DNA of 64,000 nt from Trichaptum fuscoviolaceum (lineage: Eukaryota > Basidiomycota > Agaricomycetes > Hymenochaetales > Trichaptaceae): the NCBI GenBank assembly GCA_910574455.1, contig CAJSYZ010000006.1, forward strand, positions 186,001-250,000, read 5' to 3'. Each line of letters starts with the position of its first letter. Position 1 is the first letter of the stretch. Positions 23,193 to 34,684 of this stretch are shown one piece after another. The translations under genes and the position numbers were made by a program. The notes under the pieces were generated by a model, which had not been told where the DNA came from, made no database searches, and worked only from the letters and a program-made list of their open reading frames with translations.

Positions 23193-24761
23193 ATGTCTGC
23201 TCTCCCTCCAATGTCTACCTCACCTCCTCCTCCTCCTCCTCAAACGCAAATGCAAACTCAAACTCATCTCGTCCAAGGACAAGCGGCGCTCCTTCCATCC
23301 ATAATCCTGGAGAAGATATTCTTCTTCGTCGAGCCCCATCTACTCGGAGCCAAGGCACGGCTCCCGATTCACCGACACAAACTAACTCAGGTCTGCCAGA
23401 GCTGGCGCGAGGTCGCGCTCGACCGGAACGGCCTATGGACCACCATCGACGTGCGGACGGACTGCACCTCGATCGGGCAGCTCGCGAAGGGCGTCGGGCT
23501 CGTCGAGACGCTCCTCACGCGCACCGGCGGCGTCCTCCCGCTCGACGTCACCGTCTTCGGCAACCCGTGGTCAACGAGCTGGCCGTACCCTCCTCCGACG
23601 ACGACAGCGACGAAGTCGGGGCCATACGACACTGAGAGCCCGCACGAGCGAGTGCGGCTGGCCGCGGCGTCGATGTACCGGTACATGCGCCTGCTCACAC
23701 CCGTGCGGCATCGGCTGCGGACGCTCTCGCTGTCCTTTGGCTTCGACAGACCCGCGGAGCTCGCGGCCCCGCTCCCGGGCAGCTGGCCGTGGAACCTCGA
23801 CGACATGCGCGCGCTGGAGACGCTCTATGTCACATACCCCACCATCGGCGCCAGGCGAGAAGCGGGCACCATCAACGTGTCGGCGTGCAGCGACAGGCTG
23901 CGCAGGTGCGACATCACCGGCTGCATGAGGGTCCGCCTCACAGAGGGCGTGGTGCTCTCGAGCTTGACGTATCTGCGTTTCGACCTCTACGGGAGCCGCG
24001 ACGACGCGCTCGTCGCCAGCTGGTACGACATCCTGCGGCGCACGCCCGTGCTCACGGGTCTCGTCGTCGTCATCCGCGAGGACCTCGACTGGGACCCAAC
24101 TCACCACAGCAGCCCGGGCGCGTTCGCGCCCATCACGCTCCCGCGGCTCGCGTCGCTGCGGGTGCGCTACACGGAGGACGTCGAGGAGCGGAACCACGCG
24201 GCGCCGTACCAGTTCCTCCGCGCGCTGCGGTGCCCGCGGCTGCAGGCCTTGGGAATAACGTGCGAGTACCGCGACGCGGCGGACGCGCGGGGCGAGTTTC
24301 TGATGCACGACGTCGCGTTCTCGGGCACGCTGTACCCGTTCCTGCGCGACAACGGCGGCGCGCTGGAGGAGCTGGAGATTGGCGACGACGTGTTCTACGA
24401 GCACGAGCTCGCGTGCGCGCTCGTCCGGTGCACGCGTCTGCGGCATCTCCACTTCCGCGGTGTGCGGTTCGCGAGCGACTCGAAGCTCCTCAAGCTGCTC
24501 CATCTGGAGCGCCAGAGCCACCTCGGAGAGGCTGCTGGACCATATTGCCCGAACCTCGAGTATCTCATGGCCACGGAGTGCCAGCTGCCCCCTACGATCA
24601 AGACGGTGGATGTTGTGGATATGATTGTAGGACGTCAGAAGAAAGAGGGGTCGAAGCTCAAGTATTTTGACTTCGATTGTTGTGGTCTCGACGGTTTCGA
24701 CGAGGATCCGAGAATCGTGGCTATCCGGGACGAGCAGACGGAGAAATGGGAAGAGGAATAA
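23193..24761 (+). CDS. F-box domain protein with LRR-like repeats (intact)
   Basis: A single exon encodes 522 residues. The N-terminus is low complexity (SPPPPPPQTQMQTQTH), preceded in the DNA by CTT repeats. The F-box region is at about residues 30-85: LLPSIILEKIFFFVEP, then LTQVCQSWREVALDRNGL-WTTI. The LRR-like body contains DDMRALETLYVTYPTIG, GTINVSACSDRLRRCDITGC, RFASDSKLLKLLHLE and the C-terminal EGSKLKYFDFDCCGLDGF. It is clearly paralogous to 5172-6671. GC content is much higher than in the flanks, and the reverse complement therefore also shows long false open frames. The likely role is substrate adaptor of an SCF ubiquitin ligase, by family inference. Confidence 0.85.
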   Translation: MSALPPMSTSPPPPPPQTQMQTQTHLVQGQAALLPSIILEKIFFFVEPHLLGAKARLPIHRHKLTQVCQSWREVALDRNGLWTTIDVRTDCTSIGQLAKGVGLVETLLTRTGGVLPLDVTVFGNPWSTSWPYPPPTTTATKSGPYDTESPHERVRLAAASMYRYMRLLTPVRHRLRTLSLSFGFDRPAELAAPLPGSWPWNLDDMRALETLYVTYPTIGARREAGTINVSACSDRLRRCDITGCMRVRLTEGVVLSSLTYLRFDLYGSRDDALVASWYDILRRTPVLTGLVVVIREDLDWDPTHHSSPGAFAPITLPRLASLRVRYTEDVEERNHAAPYQFLRALRCPRLQALGITCEYRDAADARGEFLMHDVAFSGTLYPFLRDNGGALEELEIGDDVFYEHELACALVRCTRLRHLHFRGVRFASDSKLLKLLHLERQSHLGEAAGPYCPNLEYLMATECQLPPTIKTVDVVDMIVGRQKKEGSKLKYFDFDCCGLDGFDEDPRIVAIRDEQTEKWEEE

Positions 24762-25147
24762 GAGGAAATGGATCAGAGTGCTTGAAGCAAATATGTACGA
24801 CTGTGGTTGGAATATAAAATTGGATTACCAGATACTGGGTTTGAGCGTGGTTGATTCTAAGTGGAGATCAAGGTTGTACTGTAGCGGGGTGTCGAGTGAA
24901 CGCCTTCGCAAGCTTTTGCGCTCAGTGCTAGTCATCGGCTGTAATCCTTTATTAATAGGTGGGGAATGTGTATCCAGAGCGGATACTTAAAGGGGCAAGT
25001 TCCACCACAGACAGACGGTAAGGAGAATACCCCATTCCCGGAGGTAGAGTGTCTCACCATCTAATGTGCTTTAGTTAGTCCTGCATTTAAACCTTGCGAA
25101 GGATAAGGTGCTGATTAACTCCACGTGCATTGGAAGATGGCATGTAG

Positions 25148-25945
25148 GTGTCATCCCTAGAAGTGATTACAACGTCCCACTTTCTCGCGAAAGGCACTGC
25201 TGGAAGACGCGCCGCGTCCGCGAATACCGATAGTCGTCATTGCTCTGTACTCATTCACCTGCAGCTCGACATATTTCTCCGTAAAGCATCACAGATATTT
25301 CGCAGCACATCGCGTGTGCCTACGAGAGCTCCTCCCAAGACAGTCCCGCGCAAGTTCTACCGTGTCATCGCGCTCGTATCCGACATCACTTGTCTGTCCG
25401 CCCTCAGGGTGTCTATCGACAGAGGGTTATTCATTTAGAATTGTAAAGGGGTGCAGGAGTTGAAGACAAGTACGTGAGGAATGTAGTGGATCCTCACATG
25501 TCGGGATTTCGTGACGACAGAGTTCAAGGCCTAAGAACTGAGATGTCCATCAGTATAAGAGTGTATGGAGGCTGACGTGTCGGGCTCGGCAGTCCGCGGT
25601 ACTCAAAGTGGTCGGAGCTCAAACGTTATATTCAATGGATGATCATTAGTGAGACTAAAGATCAAAGTCCCAAACAAAAGAAGACAGCAGTAGCAAAGAT
25701 ATGGGGAGTATATTCCACAACTGAATGCAGGTGGGGAATGCGGTTTTGAATCCCCAGAGGAACCAAGTTCGTTACAAATGGATAGATTTACAAAAAGTCA
25801 GATATGCCTACAGTCCCTTCCTGCTTCACTTAGTCGACTTTGCATGACAGGGCTACTATTGCAAAGCTCAGTTTGGAAAAAAAGAAAAACTAGCTTGTCT
25901 CATTACGAAGCAAGCGAGCAATATCATCAGTTGCATTGGTGTAAT
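25148..25945 (+). repeat. Inverted dispersed repeat, copy 2 (partner 7090-7902)
   Basis: This is the plus-strand copy of the segment at 7090-7902. It contains the frame with KTVPRKFYRVIALVSDIT and the same downstream blocks in the same order, ending near AAGCAAGCGAGCAATAT. The two copies lie in opposite orientation about 17 kb apart. Confidence 0.65.
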
Positions 25946-26622
25946 GATATAAGTACATTTTGGATGATATTTTATAATATAATCGAGTAGTGAGCATACA
26001 GTACTAGTAGCATACTCCTTTTTTTAAACCTGAGTTAATTTACTACATGCAAGCCGAGATTCGCAGGCAACTTCAACCCCTTTCTACTAATGTATTGAGA
26101 GTATATTCCATATAATGTACGAAGCTCCTGACCTATGTACATGCGTTCAATTGGCATCTTCTTGAGTTACATCCATCCTTGCTTTACCTTCCTTAATACT
26201 CGATATGACATTGGAAGATATTGGAAATCCTTGGTAATAGATCGGTTGCTCACTTCTTCTATCGCCAGGGTGCTGAAGACCCTTCAAGTTTCCGGCTGGA
26301 CAAGCTGTCATGCATTGTCTCGGTAACGAAAGCTTCCCGTTCAAGCTCCCAATTTGTTATATCCGCTCCGACTCCGGCTTCAACAACCACTCGATATTTC
26401 GGACTAAAATGGACTTTGAGAAATAATAATTCACCCGTAGTGGGACGCAATACGTATCAACTTTTAGAGAAGTTGTATCAGGTAATCATAGAATGCCAGG
26501 TTGCGTGAGGATAAAGGAAATAAATTCTCTTTGATCAGATATACATGTAAGTATATATTGATAATGCTACAGCGATATACACCGTACACACTTGAGTTCC
26601 ATGGCCTACTCCTACCCATTAT

Positions 26623-28540
26623 CTATATGTTTACAACCCATTCCGACGGGCAGTAGCGGGGAGAACTTCTGATACGCTTTATCGTTGGATGCTCGTCAAA
26701 GTCTCTGATTTCAGAGTCCTGAATCTTGAAGGACCTCAATGTCGATCCATCTTTATCCCATCGCGCAGCAAGCATGTCAACGATTTCCTCAAGAGCATAG
26801 TCGCAATCACTACCACACTTGCATAGCGGGTTCTTGAAAAGAATTGACTCCAGCTTTGGACAAACGTCAAACCACGCAAGGTAGTAAGTTGGCGGCTTCA
26901 ACTCCGACCTCTCGCTGATGACGGGGGTCAAAAGCAGCTACACATTCCACACGCTCGTGCTTAAGCGCAGATATGATGGCGCTGTTCATACATTCTCGGC
27001 TGTTCGCAACATAAAGGTGGCGCATTCCTGGATAGAGTGCGAGCACCTGTAGATAGAACGGTTCGAGCATATTGTCGCAGTTAATGGCCAGCTTCTCTAG
27101 TGTATCCTCAGTAGCCCACATAAGTCCTTCTCCTAGGTATCTGGAGGGAGGTTGGTGAAATCCGTCGTGAAGGGAAACGCTTCTCCGACACTCCTCCGGT
27201 TCATACAGCGTTGAGGAAACAATGAACTCCTGCAACGACGGGCAGAAAATATTGCGTGGAAGGAAGTAAAAAGACATATAGTCATCTTTCCCCTTACAGA
27301 TTAGTTCAAGCTGATTGAGACTGGTAAGCGTAACCGGACCATCATAATAGGGAATAGATATAGGAGAACACTCGGAAGTGACGACGGAAAGGGAAATAAG
27401 GTTCGGCATATGCTCCCAGGCCTTGAAAACCCAATGCTCGCGATCATATGTCCTTGGGAGCTCGGTAGGAGGCTGGGAAAAGTTGAATTATAAGAGGTCG
27501 AGAGATAGATGGGTGAGGTTAGGTAGGACGGCATTAGGCTCAAGATGTATGCGAACGTAACCTGAGACGTGGACGCGTTCGATGAGTGGACTATCAGAAA
27601 GATCAAGTATCGCGTGGTCGAGCTCGGTTGAATCAGGGAAATCAAAGTACAGGTTCCGAAGGGATGTCAATCCTTTCAAAGTAATCGGCCATGTCGAGCA
27701 CATATACAAAGCCATGATGCTGGTCGAGAACGTGTCACGAGGGAAGACTAGCTTCACGTCCCTCCATCGTGTACACTGCGGGGCGAGGAAGGCTAGGCAT
27801 CTATCCATCGCCAGCGCTGAGAATGACGGTGCAGGTTCCCGGCTTGCCTCATCGGCTCCGTCACTTCTAGTCGAGTAGCCGTAATCCGTGGCATATGAGA
27901 TATCTTCGTAGTCTGCGAAATTCTCATCGTCCGTGGGGTCTTCATCGTCCGTGGCATTTTCATCGTCCGTGGCGTTTTCATCGTCCGTAGCATTTTCATC
28001 GTCAATGGAGTCTGAGGTACCTGTGGCATCATCGTCGAACGTCACAACCGAGACAATGTTGTCGTCCGTGGTATCTGACACATTATCGACGTCAAATGCA
28101 CCATCACCCTCGAAGGTTTCTATTGTGGCAGTAACAGGCATAGCTTCACTTTTTATCGAATAGGAATCGTCGTCGTCGTCAACCGTGGCAATTGAAACAA
28201 CGGCGCCAACGTCATCATCACCAAAGGCCGTGATTGCTACATCGATCGGCAGTGTTGAACCGCATCGCTCCAAATGACAGAGAAAGTGCATGAGGTGCTG
28301 CGAGATAGCCGCAGGGGAGCTCAAGTCGGCGATGAGGGTGCTCCAGAGTCTCTTGCAATACAGTGCGGTATCCCTCCAATGCCGATTGACAACGGAAATA
28401 TTGTGAGGTGCATTCCGACCTGTGAATACAATGTTCGACTTCTCCTCTTCCAATAGAAAAAGGAATATGGTTTCCAGAATATCGGATGGTAGAAAAGCCG
28501 CTGGACCTGAGTCGCTGCCGAAGTTTGTTACGGTCAGCAT
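26623..28540 (-). pseudogene. F-box protein with Asp-rich repeat, broken by a stop and a frameshift
   Basis: Reading from 28540 gives an F-box near the N-terminus (AAFLPSDILETIFLFLLEEE, then VVNRHWRDTALYCKRLWSTL). An Asp/Glu-rich insert with DDENAT repeats follows, then an LRR-like body (SLRNLYFDFPDSTELDHAIL). An in-frame TAA at 27490-27488 interrupts THLSLDLL; the frame continues after it with HWVFKAWEHMPNL, which matches HWVF/KWVFKSLNQMPNL of the copy at 36-39 kb. A second break near 26910-26930 shifts the frame before CPKLESILFKNPL and the C-terminus DEHPTIKRIRSSPRYCPSEW. No acceptable intron removes the stop. Recently inactivated copy, or a truncated 350-residue product. Confidence 0.75.
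27925..28010 (-). repeat. 18-bp in-frame minisatellite (DDENAT)
   Basis: About four to five units of 18 bp, written TCATCGTCCGTGGCATTT on the plus strand. They encode DDENAT/DDEDPT on the minus strand within the F-box pseudogene. A shorter version with fewer units occurs in the copy near 38450-38500. Confidence 0.85.
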
Positions 28541-28588
28541 TCTGGGAGTTGCTGAGAATTTCTATGAAGGATAGACAGAGATAGAGTG

Positions 28589-29400
28589 TTAGAAAGATGT
28601 ATCAGAAGAGGGATTCCGAATTCTGGTCAACCCACATATATATTTTACGGACTGTGGTTTGCCGAGTGTGTGGATGACACAACCGTTGAAGCGAACCACC
28701 CATTGTCCTGATTCATCACAATAGCGCGGTATTGTCACATAACCCAGAAAAGGCTTGCTTACCACGGGAATGATTTCCAGGAGGATTTTCTGGAGGATTG
28801 GATCTGGAAATACCCTTGAAAGATGCGTCAAGTTTTGGTGTTGAGGAACCTGGTTGGAGCGTAGGTCATTACTTAAGGCAGCTTTGAGGACAGACGACCG
28901 ATCCCACTACATATATGGGGATATAATAAGGATTTTCTTTCTCTCAACTCACCATCTTGTAAGTTAGGGGATAGGTAACGAATGAGAACAGGGAGGGAAA
29001 AGGGGGAGAGAAAAGACCGAAGCGGACTTTGAAACTTGAATAAATTCACGTGCTCCGAGTCTTCAAGTTCCCGGGCCGACTCGGAGTCCTTGAACCTGAC
29101 GGCTGAATCCGAGTCAGGTCAACATCTTTTGTCTCCTCTTTTCCTCCACACTAAAGTTGCCCCTCGTCATTCGAACCTACTTGACATTCAAAGATAGGCA
29201 CATGATCTATCGTGGGCGTCTGAGATGCATTGCTATTCAAGGTCGGCTCTCAACCTCCCTCAGGCTTCTCCTATGTGAAAATCTAACATTCTCTGAATTT
29301 AGTGAACACCTATATTCAACCTTCGCGAAATGGTATGTTAAGGCTGTTTAGAGCTCACACCGGTGATATTAGGCTTGCTTATATCTCTGCTAAGCAGTAG
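28589..29400 (-). repeat. Conserved upstream block of F-box copies (1 of 3)
   Basis: This 5' flank of the 26623-28540 copy is shared with 39120-39890 and 62400-63140. Landmarks in order are the GTGGTTTGCCGAGTGTGTGG block, CAGACGACCGATCC, CTACATATATGG, CACGTG, then CTCTTTTCCTC and AGATAGGCACATGATCTAT. The segmental duplications therefore include at least 0.8 kb of upstream sequence. Confidence 0.75.
29047..29052. promoter_or_regulatory. CACGTG box upstream of F-box copy
   Basis: CACGTG (bHLH-type E-box) followed by CTCCGAGTC. It is placed about 507 bp from the copy's ATG at 28540 and conserved in position in the other two copies. Confidence 0.45.
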
Positions 29401-29505
29401 TCATGGGTTAATGCTGCGATTTCGTGCACCCGGCGCTCTCGTTTCACTGCATGCGAACGGTCGCAGCATACTGCTGAAGTTAATACTACATTCGTCAGCA
29501 TCACA

Positions 29506-29691
29506 CTATTCAATCAGAAATTGAAACTGTTCAGTACTCAACCAACCGATAGACGCTTTGTTATGTAAGTCTTTCGGAAGCTGCTCACGGACGGAACTTT
29601 GCTCATCGATTTTCCATTTGTAAGCAACAAATGTCGTGCAGCTAGCTAAACAACACAAGCCCAGGATGTGAAAGTGAAGAAGCCGCGCCAT
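29506..29691 (-). CDS. Hypothetical small protein with hydrophobic N-terminus
   Basis: A 61-residue frame starting MARLLHFHILGLCCLASC; the first 25 residues look like a signal peptide or anchor. A diverged, frame-broken relative of the same DNA lies at about 39990-40190, so this is part of the duplicated block and may be only the first exon of something longer. No domain is recognised. The start is the first ATG of the open frame; no TATA box is evident. Confidence 0.25.
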   Translation of the reverse strand: MARLLHFHILGLCCLASCTTFVAYKWKIDEQSSVREQLPKDLHNKASIGWLSTEQFQFLIE

Positions 29692-30391
29692 CCTTGTTCT
29701 TTATTCTGGGCTTCGTGACGCTGTGGAACTTGAACGGAGGGTGCGTGAGGTTCGGAAGCAACAGGCCAGGCTCAGGTGCGTGTGGACAGAGCTGTACGGA
29801 TAATCGGGCATTCTTGACAGTTGGCTTCTGCGGTGACGATCACCCAAGCGAAATAATACATCAAGAAGTCTGACCTCGCTTGAGTATACTAACATGAATC
29901 ACCATAGTCAGTGAGTGCTCCCTCTCTGCAATGCGATTCTTCTACAATGCTGGTGCTCTAATCCGAGAACAGGTTAAAATCGTTTCAACGATCTCATGAC
30001 CGGAAAGCACTTATCCCGCAACAGGCGCATTCATTATAACTTTTGGGGCAGTGCGATTCACGTGGATATCGTTAATGACACTCCCCCGTTCTTTCTTCTC
30101 TGTCTACATTATGCGGGATGGGTGAATTATGCCTTCCGTGTGCCATGATCTTACCATCTACGCATCCACCAATATCATCTGTATTAGAGATAGCTCTAAA
30201 TTGACGATAGCCAAAGCCCAAGAAATAGCATTCAGCATGTTGAGGTATTATAGAAATGGGTTTAATCATAGACCTCGTTGCTGACCATCGGATCAGCTAA
30301 AGCTCGGTCCCCTGATTTCCGTGATTGGAGATTTACGTTGCTTTGCCGTCACTATGAGTGGATAGCAAGCACACAGCAGCTGATGAGAAAT

Positions 30392-30875
30392 TGATTACAA
30401 TATATATCCCGAGACTCCGGACACTAACCCAGTTGGATCTTTTCGTCTAAAGGGTTAGTTATGCCATCACAGAGTAGAAGCGATCTAGCTGTATCAATGG
30501 GCATATTTGAATGCAGCCTCTTCTGATCACTAATCTATGTTGCGTTAGCTTGTCACGGCGCTTGAACTTCCCCGCACCGCCGCATTAGGACCAGAGCGCA
30601 TTCATGGCATCTGTAAATAGTGGCTGTATTCGTGTAGGACTCGGCCGATTACAATATATGTATATCCCGAGACTCCGGACACTAACCAAGTTGGATCTTT
30701 TCGTCCAAAGGGTAAGTTATGCCATCAAAGAGTAGGAGAGATCTAGCTGTATCAATGGGCACATTTGAATACAGCCTCTTCCGATCACTATGTTGCGTCG
30801 GACAGCTTGTCACGGCGCCTGAACTTCTCCGCACCGCCGCATTAGGAACAGAGCGCATTCATGGCATCTGTAAAG
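30392..30875 (+). repeat. Tandem duplication of ~225 bp
   Basis: Unit 1 at 30392-30616 and unit 2 at 30647-30875 are nearly identical from GATTACAATATAT to TTCATGGCATCTGTAAA, with a few substitutions and small indels. The unit sits about 200 bp upstream of the small gene at 31051. No reading frame is conserved across both units. Confidence 0.9.
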
Positions 30876-31050
30876 GTACAAATGGCCTATGTCCTTGCAT
30901 AAAAAGCTCATGGTCATTACCTCCCCTTCACACCATAGCTTGAGAATACGCGTCCTAACCTTCATGTATGTCGCATCACTACAAATTACAGGTATTTTAT
31001 TAATGTACCCTTTGGCCTAGATTGCACGGTGTCTATTTTAGAGCAATCAG

Positions 31051-31502
31051 ATGGCAAGCAACAACAACCCAAGCAAAGCAGTATGTCACGAAGATGGACC
31101 CCTCATTCGTTCTTGTGCTGACACACATCACCATAGGAGGAGAGCGCTGCCTCCCTTCAAGGTTCGGACGATGCAACACTGACGTTCAATCCCAACGATA
31201 AGTCGTTTGAACTCATAATCACCGGAAAGCACCACGGCATCGGACAGATCAATGACCTTGATGGCATTTCCACCATCAATACGGTTCCAAGCCCTCGACC
31301 GGCCGTCGGCACTTTCCATTACGACTCCTGGGACAAAGTGCTTCATGCTGAATTGCGATTCGCTGTGTATAAAGTTGACGAAAGCCGGCCTGACACTGAC
31401 ATACATATCGTCTTTTCCGAAGGAGATGTAGAAGTCGCTAAGTACATAGGGGAATCACATCGAATGCAGGGCGGAACTGGTTCTTTCAAGTGGTTAGAGT
31501 AG
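31051..31502 (+). CDS. Small protein of an unrecognised three-member family (copy 1)
   Basis: Two exons, 31051-31080 and 31137-31502, encode 131 residues. The 56 bp phase-0 intron follows MASNNNPSKA. The product lacks a signal peptide or membrane segment and is predicted cytosolic, probably beta-rich. It shares with 34685-35138 and 43039-43500 the motif GTFHYDSWDKV (consensus G-x-F-x-Y-x-S-W-D-E) and a C-terminus VAKYIGES...GGTGSFKWLE. A possible 5'UTR intron (30992-31050) ends in AG directly before the ATG, as in the other two copies. I do not recognise the family. Identical exon layout and retained frames in three diverged copies argue that these are real genes. Confidence 0.75.
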
Positions 31503-31960
31503 GATAACTGTCTGAGAATGGACTGTATGTATGAGTCAAGATAATGCCAGAGTGGTATGATTATCCGAGATCACTTCAGGGCTGGTTCTCTGAAACTTGA
31601 ATTAGTCAAATACAAATAACAACCCCGGCGCGTCAGCTTTGCCCTATACACACATTCCCTTTCTTTCGTCTTCGAACATCTTGATTCTACATACACATTC
31701 TGGTCATAAATACAGGACCTCGAAATACGCTTTTCCTTTGAGGTAGAAAGGATGATGGTGGTAATGGTGGTAGTCGATGAATATGCACGGACCCGAGCCA
31801 CAGACTTTGACCACAGACATGGCATGGACCACAGCGACACCAAGCCGCCTTTATAGGGTGAGCGAAGACTGGTTTATACATCCTTTTCGAACAAGAGTCT
31901 CTGATCTTGATATCTATCTCAATACTAGGCTACATCGTCTTAAGCGAACGCGGTGTCGAC

Positions 31961-33466
31961 ATGGAGGAAATAACTACCGCGCTGGGACGACTGTCGCTAC
32001 CCATCGAACAAGGCTGCAGGAACTCTGCATTTGCAGCTCTTCTGATGCCAGATGTTCTCGAGTATATCTTCTTCTTTGCCTTACCCTATTTGGACGAAAC
32101 ACACAAGCTTAGCACGGCACCTACAAACGCCTCACAGGTCAATAGGCATTGGCGGGCTGTAGCACTTTCGAGCCGACGTCTCTGGTCGACCCTACTAGTG
32201 GAGACCGATCGCCTCCCTATCCTTACACGCCACTTGTCGCTCTTCTCGCTGTTTCTTAACCGACGAGACGGTGAAGCCATTTCGAAACGCCCTTTGGACT
32301 TCAGCATCGTGTCACACCCGGTTGAGTTTGTAAAGAAGATGAGTAATGGGAGGTGGAATATGAGAGTGGACGTTGGTGAGGAGGTGAGGGCGGAGGGAGT
32401 GAGCACCGTGGAGGGATACTTGGACTTGCTCCTCCCTCGGAGGTCGACCTGGCGCAATGCGCGCATAGCACTCTCCACTATGGCTCCGAAGTCGATTGCA
32501 GGTTCAACGCACTGGCCTTGGCGGCTGGATGACCTGAAGGCGATCGAGCTATTCTACCTCAGCTACCCGCCTGTCGAAAACGGACTTCCCGGCGAGCCAG
32601 CCATTGTCGACTTCTCGGCGAGTGCGTTGCTTCAGAAAGCGTGCATCCGGGGCCACGTTGACATCCATCTCAGCGAAGGGATCAAGCTCGAGAACCTCGT
32701 TTACCTACGCCTCGACTTGATAGGAATGCACGAGTACAGCCGTGCGGACGCAAAGTGGTATCACTTCCTCCAGCACGCGCCGAACCTCGAGACCCTCAAC
32801 GTCTCGTTGTGCAGGGGCGGCCCGTTCGCGCTACTCTCGGCGCCGGTCACGCTCCCGCGCCTCCGGTGGCTCGTCGTCACCAATTACGGACCGGAGAGCT
32901 GCATGCCCATGTTCGCATTCCTCGCAAGCATCAGATGTCCGGAGCTACGGTGCTTGGAGATCGTGTCCCGGATACGCAGGCCCTCCGTTGTTATACCCTG
33001 GGACATATGGACGCCGTTCGGCCTTACGCTATTCTTCCAGCAGTCAGGGTGCCGCCTGCTGAATCTCTCCATCGACTCCAGCATCATAGACGACAATGAT
33101 CTGACCTCAGCTCTTCGACACGTCCCGACTCTCCGTCATCTCAAGATCCGGCGCGTGCGCTTCCCGGAGAACGCGCTTTTCATCCCTTATCTGGCGCTAG
33201 ACTACGCTGGATCTCTAGGCGACCCGGAGGACAGGCGGTGCCCGGACTTGGAAACGCTCGTCTTCAGGAGCTGTGAGCTCATCGGCAAGGATTGCGTGAC
33301 CGTGGTGGGTATGGTGAGTAACCGATGGCACACCTCGGGGTCGAAACTATGCTACTTCGAGTTCAGCGACTGTGGGTTGGAGGGATTCGACGAGCACCCA
33401 ACGATTACTGGGATTAGAAGTTCGCCGCGGTATTGGCAACCTAGACTCGGACCTCGTTCCGTGTAG
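31961..33466 (+). CDS. F-box domain protein (intact, divergent paralogue)
   Basis: A single exon encodes 501 residues from the ATG at 31961 (GTCGACATGG context). An upstream in-frame start at 31907 is less likely. The F-box is at about residues 25-85: LLMPDVLEYIFFFALPYLDE, then ASQVNRHWRAVALSSRRL-WSTL. The LRR-like body follows (DDLKAIELFYLSYPPVENG, LRHLKIRRVRFPENALFI), and the C-terminus is GLEGFDEHPTITGIRSSPRY. That ending resembles the broken copies at 26.6 and 36.2 kb, while the middle resembles 5172-6671. It is probably an SCF substrate adaptor (family inference). It is the only full-length F-box gene in the 26-44 kb duplication zone. Confidence 0.85.
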   Translation: MEEITTALGRLSLPIEQGCRNSAFAALLMPDVLEYIFFFALPYLDETHKLSTAPTNASQVNRHWRAVALSSRRLWSTLLVETDRLPILTRHLSLFSLFLNRRDGEAISKRPLDFSIVSHPVEFVKKMSNGRWNMRVDVGEEVRAEGVSTVEGYLDLLLPRRSTWRNARIALSTMAPKSIAGSTHWPWRLDDLKAIELFYLSYPPVENGLPGEPAIVDFSASALLQKACIRGHVDIHLSEGIKLENLVYLRLDLIGMHEYSRADAKWYHFLQHAPNLETLNVSLCRGGPFALLSAPVTLPRLRWLVVTNYGPESCMPMFAFLASIRCPELRCLEIVSRIRRPSVVIPWDIWTPFGLTLFFQQSGCRLLNLSIDSSIIDDNDLTSALRHVPTLRHLKIRRVRFPENALFIPYLALDYAGSLGDPEDRRCPDLETLVFRSCELIGKDCVTVVGMVSNRWHTSGSKLCYFEFSDCGLEGFDEHPTITGIRSSPRYWQPRLGPRSV

Positions 33467-34587
33467 CTAGATAGATTTTGTTTGTATATTCAATGTGATC
33501 TGAACGTATATTATAGTGTGCGTTCCAGTTAATCCTTTCAACATAAGAACGTGTTGATCAAGACTCTGCGCAACACACTTAGATTTGTGTCTAACCACTC
33601 CACTCCTTGATTATTGTAATAACTATTGTCGGGGGAAGTATCTTTTTGTATTATCTTATTGTAGTCGTCACCTTATGTCTTTTGATTATTGTTTCAACAA
33701 CGGGTGTGATAATGGCCGACATTGTTGACAAGACCAGCATGACGAAATAAGAGTAAGAAAGTTGGAGGGTATGTATGAACTGTTAGAGTTGAAGCTACTT
33801 AGTGGGGCGACAGTCTTCACGGCAGGTCTATTATTAGTATTTATAATTGATGTTTCCCAGGGCCCTCTCAGTCTGACTCGGAGTGGCACTGGCCCATCAT
33901 CCGCTTACACTGTCGCCTTTTTCCACTTGTACTTTCCCATCTGTAACTTCCCTTCCCTAAGGATTTGAACAATGTGAGTTCTATTATTTCTGTGGATCAT
34001 TTACTTATCGGGAAGACAACTTCTCTTTTGTCTCGCGCTCTTGTCATTTCGTAGGTCTGTCGCATCCGAGTCTTTGAAGCTCAACATGCGGGAATGATTC
34101 ATATCTTGTGTGCAGAGCGCGTATCTTCGGGCTTCGCGGAATCATGGTACATAATGGTTGGTCAGCAAGCGTCCGATCAAGCTGAAGGTTAACAGGAGAG
34201 CTATCAGACTATACTGGTTGCACCCATCAAGGGATATGTGCCCATGAGGCTCGATGAGGCAGTCGTTCATCTCCGCATAACCGAGGAAGAACGTGAACCC
34301 GGGTACTAATCGGGCGACTTTGGATCACATCATCACACGAATGGCGGTATGGAAGTGGGTTTTCAATGAGAAGCATTACAATACTATTCTTGTAACTGCC
34401 ATCTCTTCACGGCACTGGAAATCTTCCGACTTGCAAGCGGCTACGAGCACAAGCATGGACTCCGAGCTCCTTGTTCATACATGCATGTACATATATATAT
34501 GGGCTTGCATGCGCTGCTTGCCATCCTCCATCACCTGCTCTCTGCAACAATCCGCCAGCCCCGTGCGCATCCAGCAGACACAAACTG
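33467..34587. other. Intergenic with promoter-proximal duplicated block
   Basis: No gene is seen. About 34290-34420 matches about 42615-42720 (CCCGGGTACT-ATCGGG, then TATGGAAG, AGAAGCAT and ATTAC/AATACCATT). This shows that the small genes at 34685 and 43039 were duplicated with their upstream DNA. A TATATATATG tract is at about 34491-34501. Confidence 0.5.
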
Positions 34588-34684
34588 GTATGTAGTCCTA
34601 CTATCTTCATGTGTGACCGCAAATTGACTGACATTATCTCTACACGATCACAAGCATCACTTATCGGAACTTTGTATTGCACAG

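Noticed and set aside
23571..24521. 316-codon minus-strand frame and a 293-codon frame at 23789-24670
   Set aside because: Shadows of the GC-rich F-box gene at 23193-24761, with no domain of their own.
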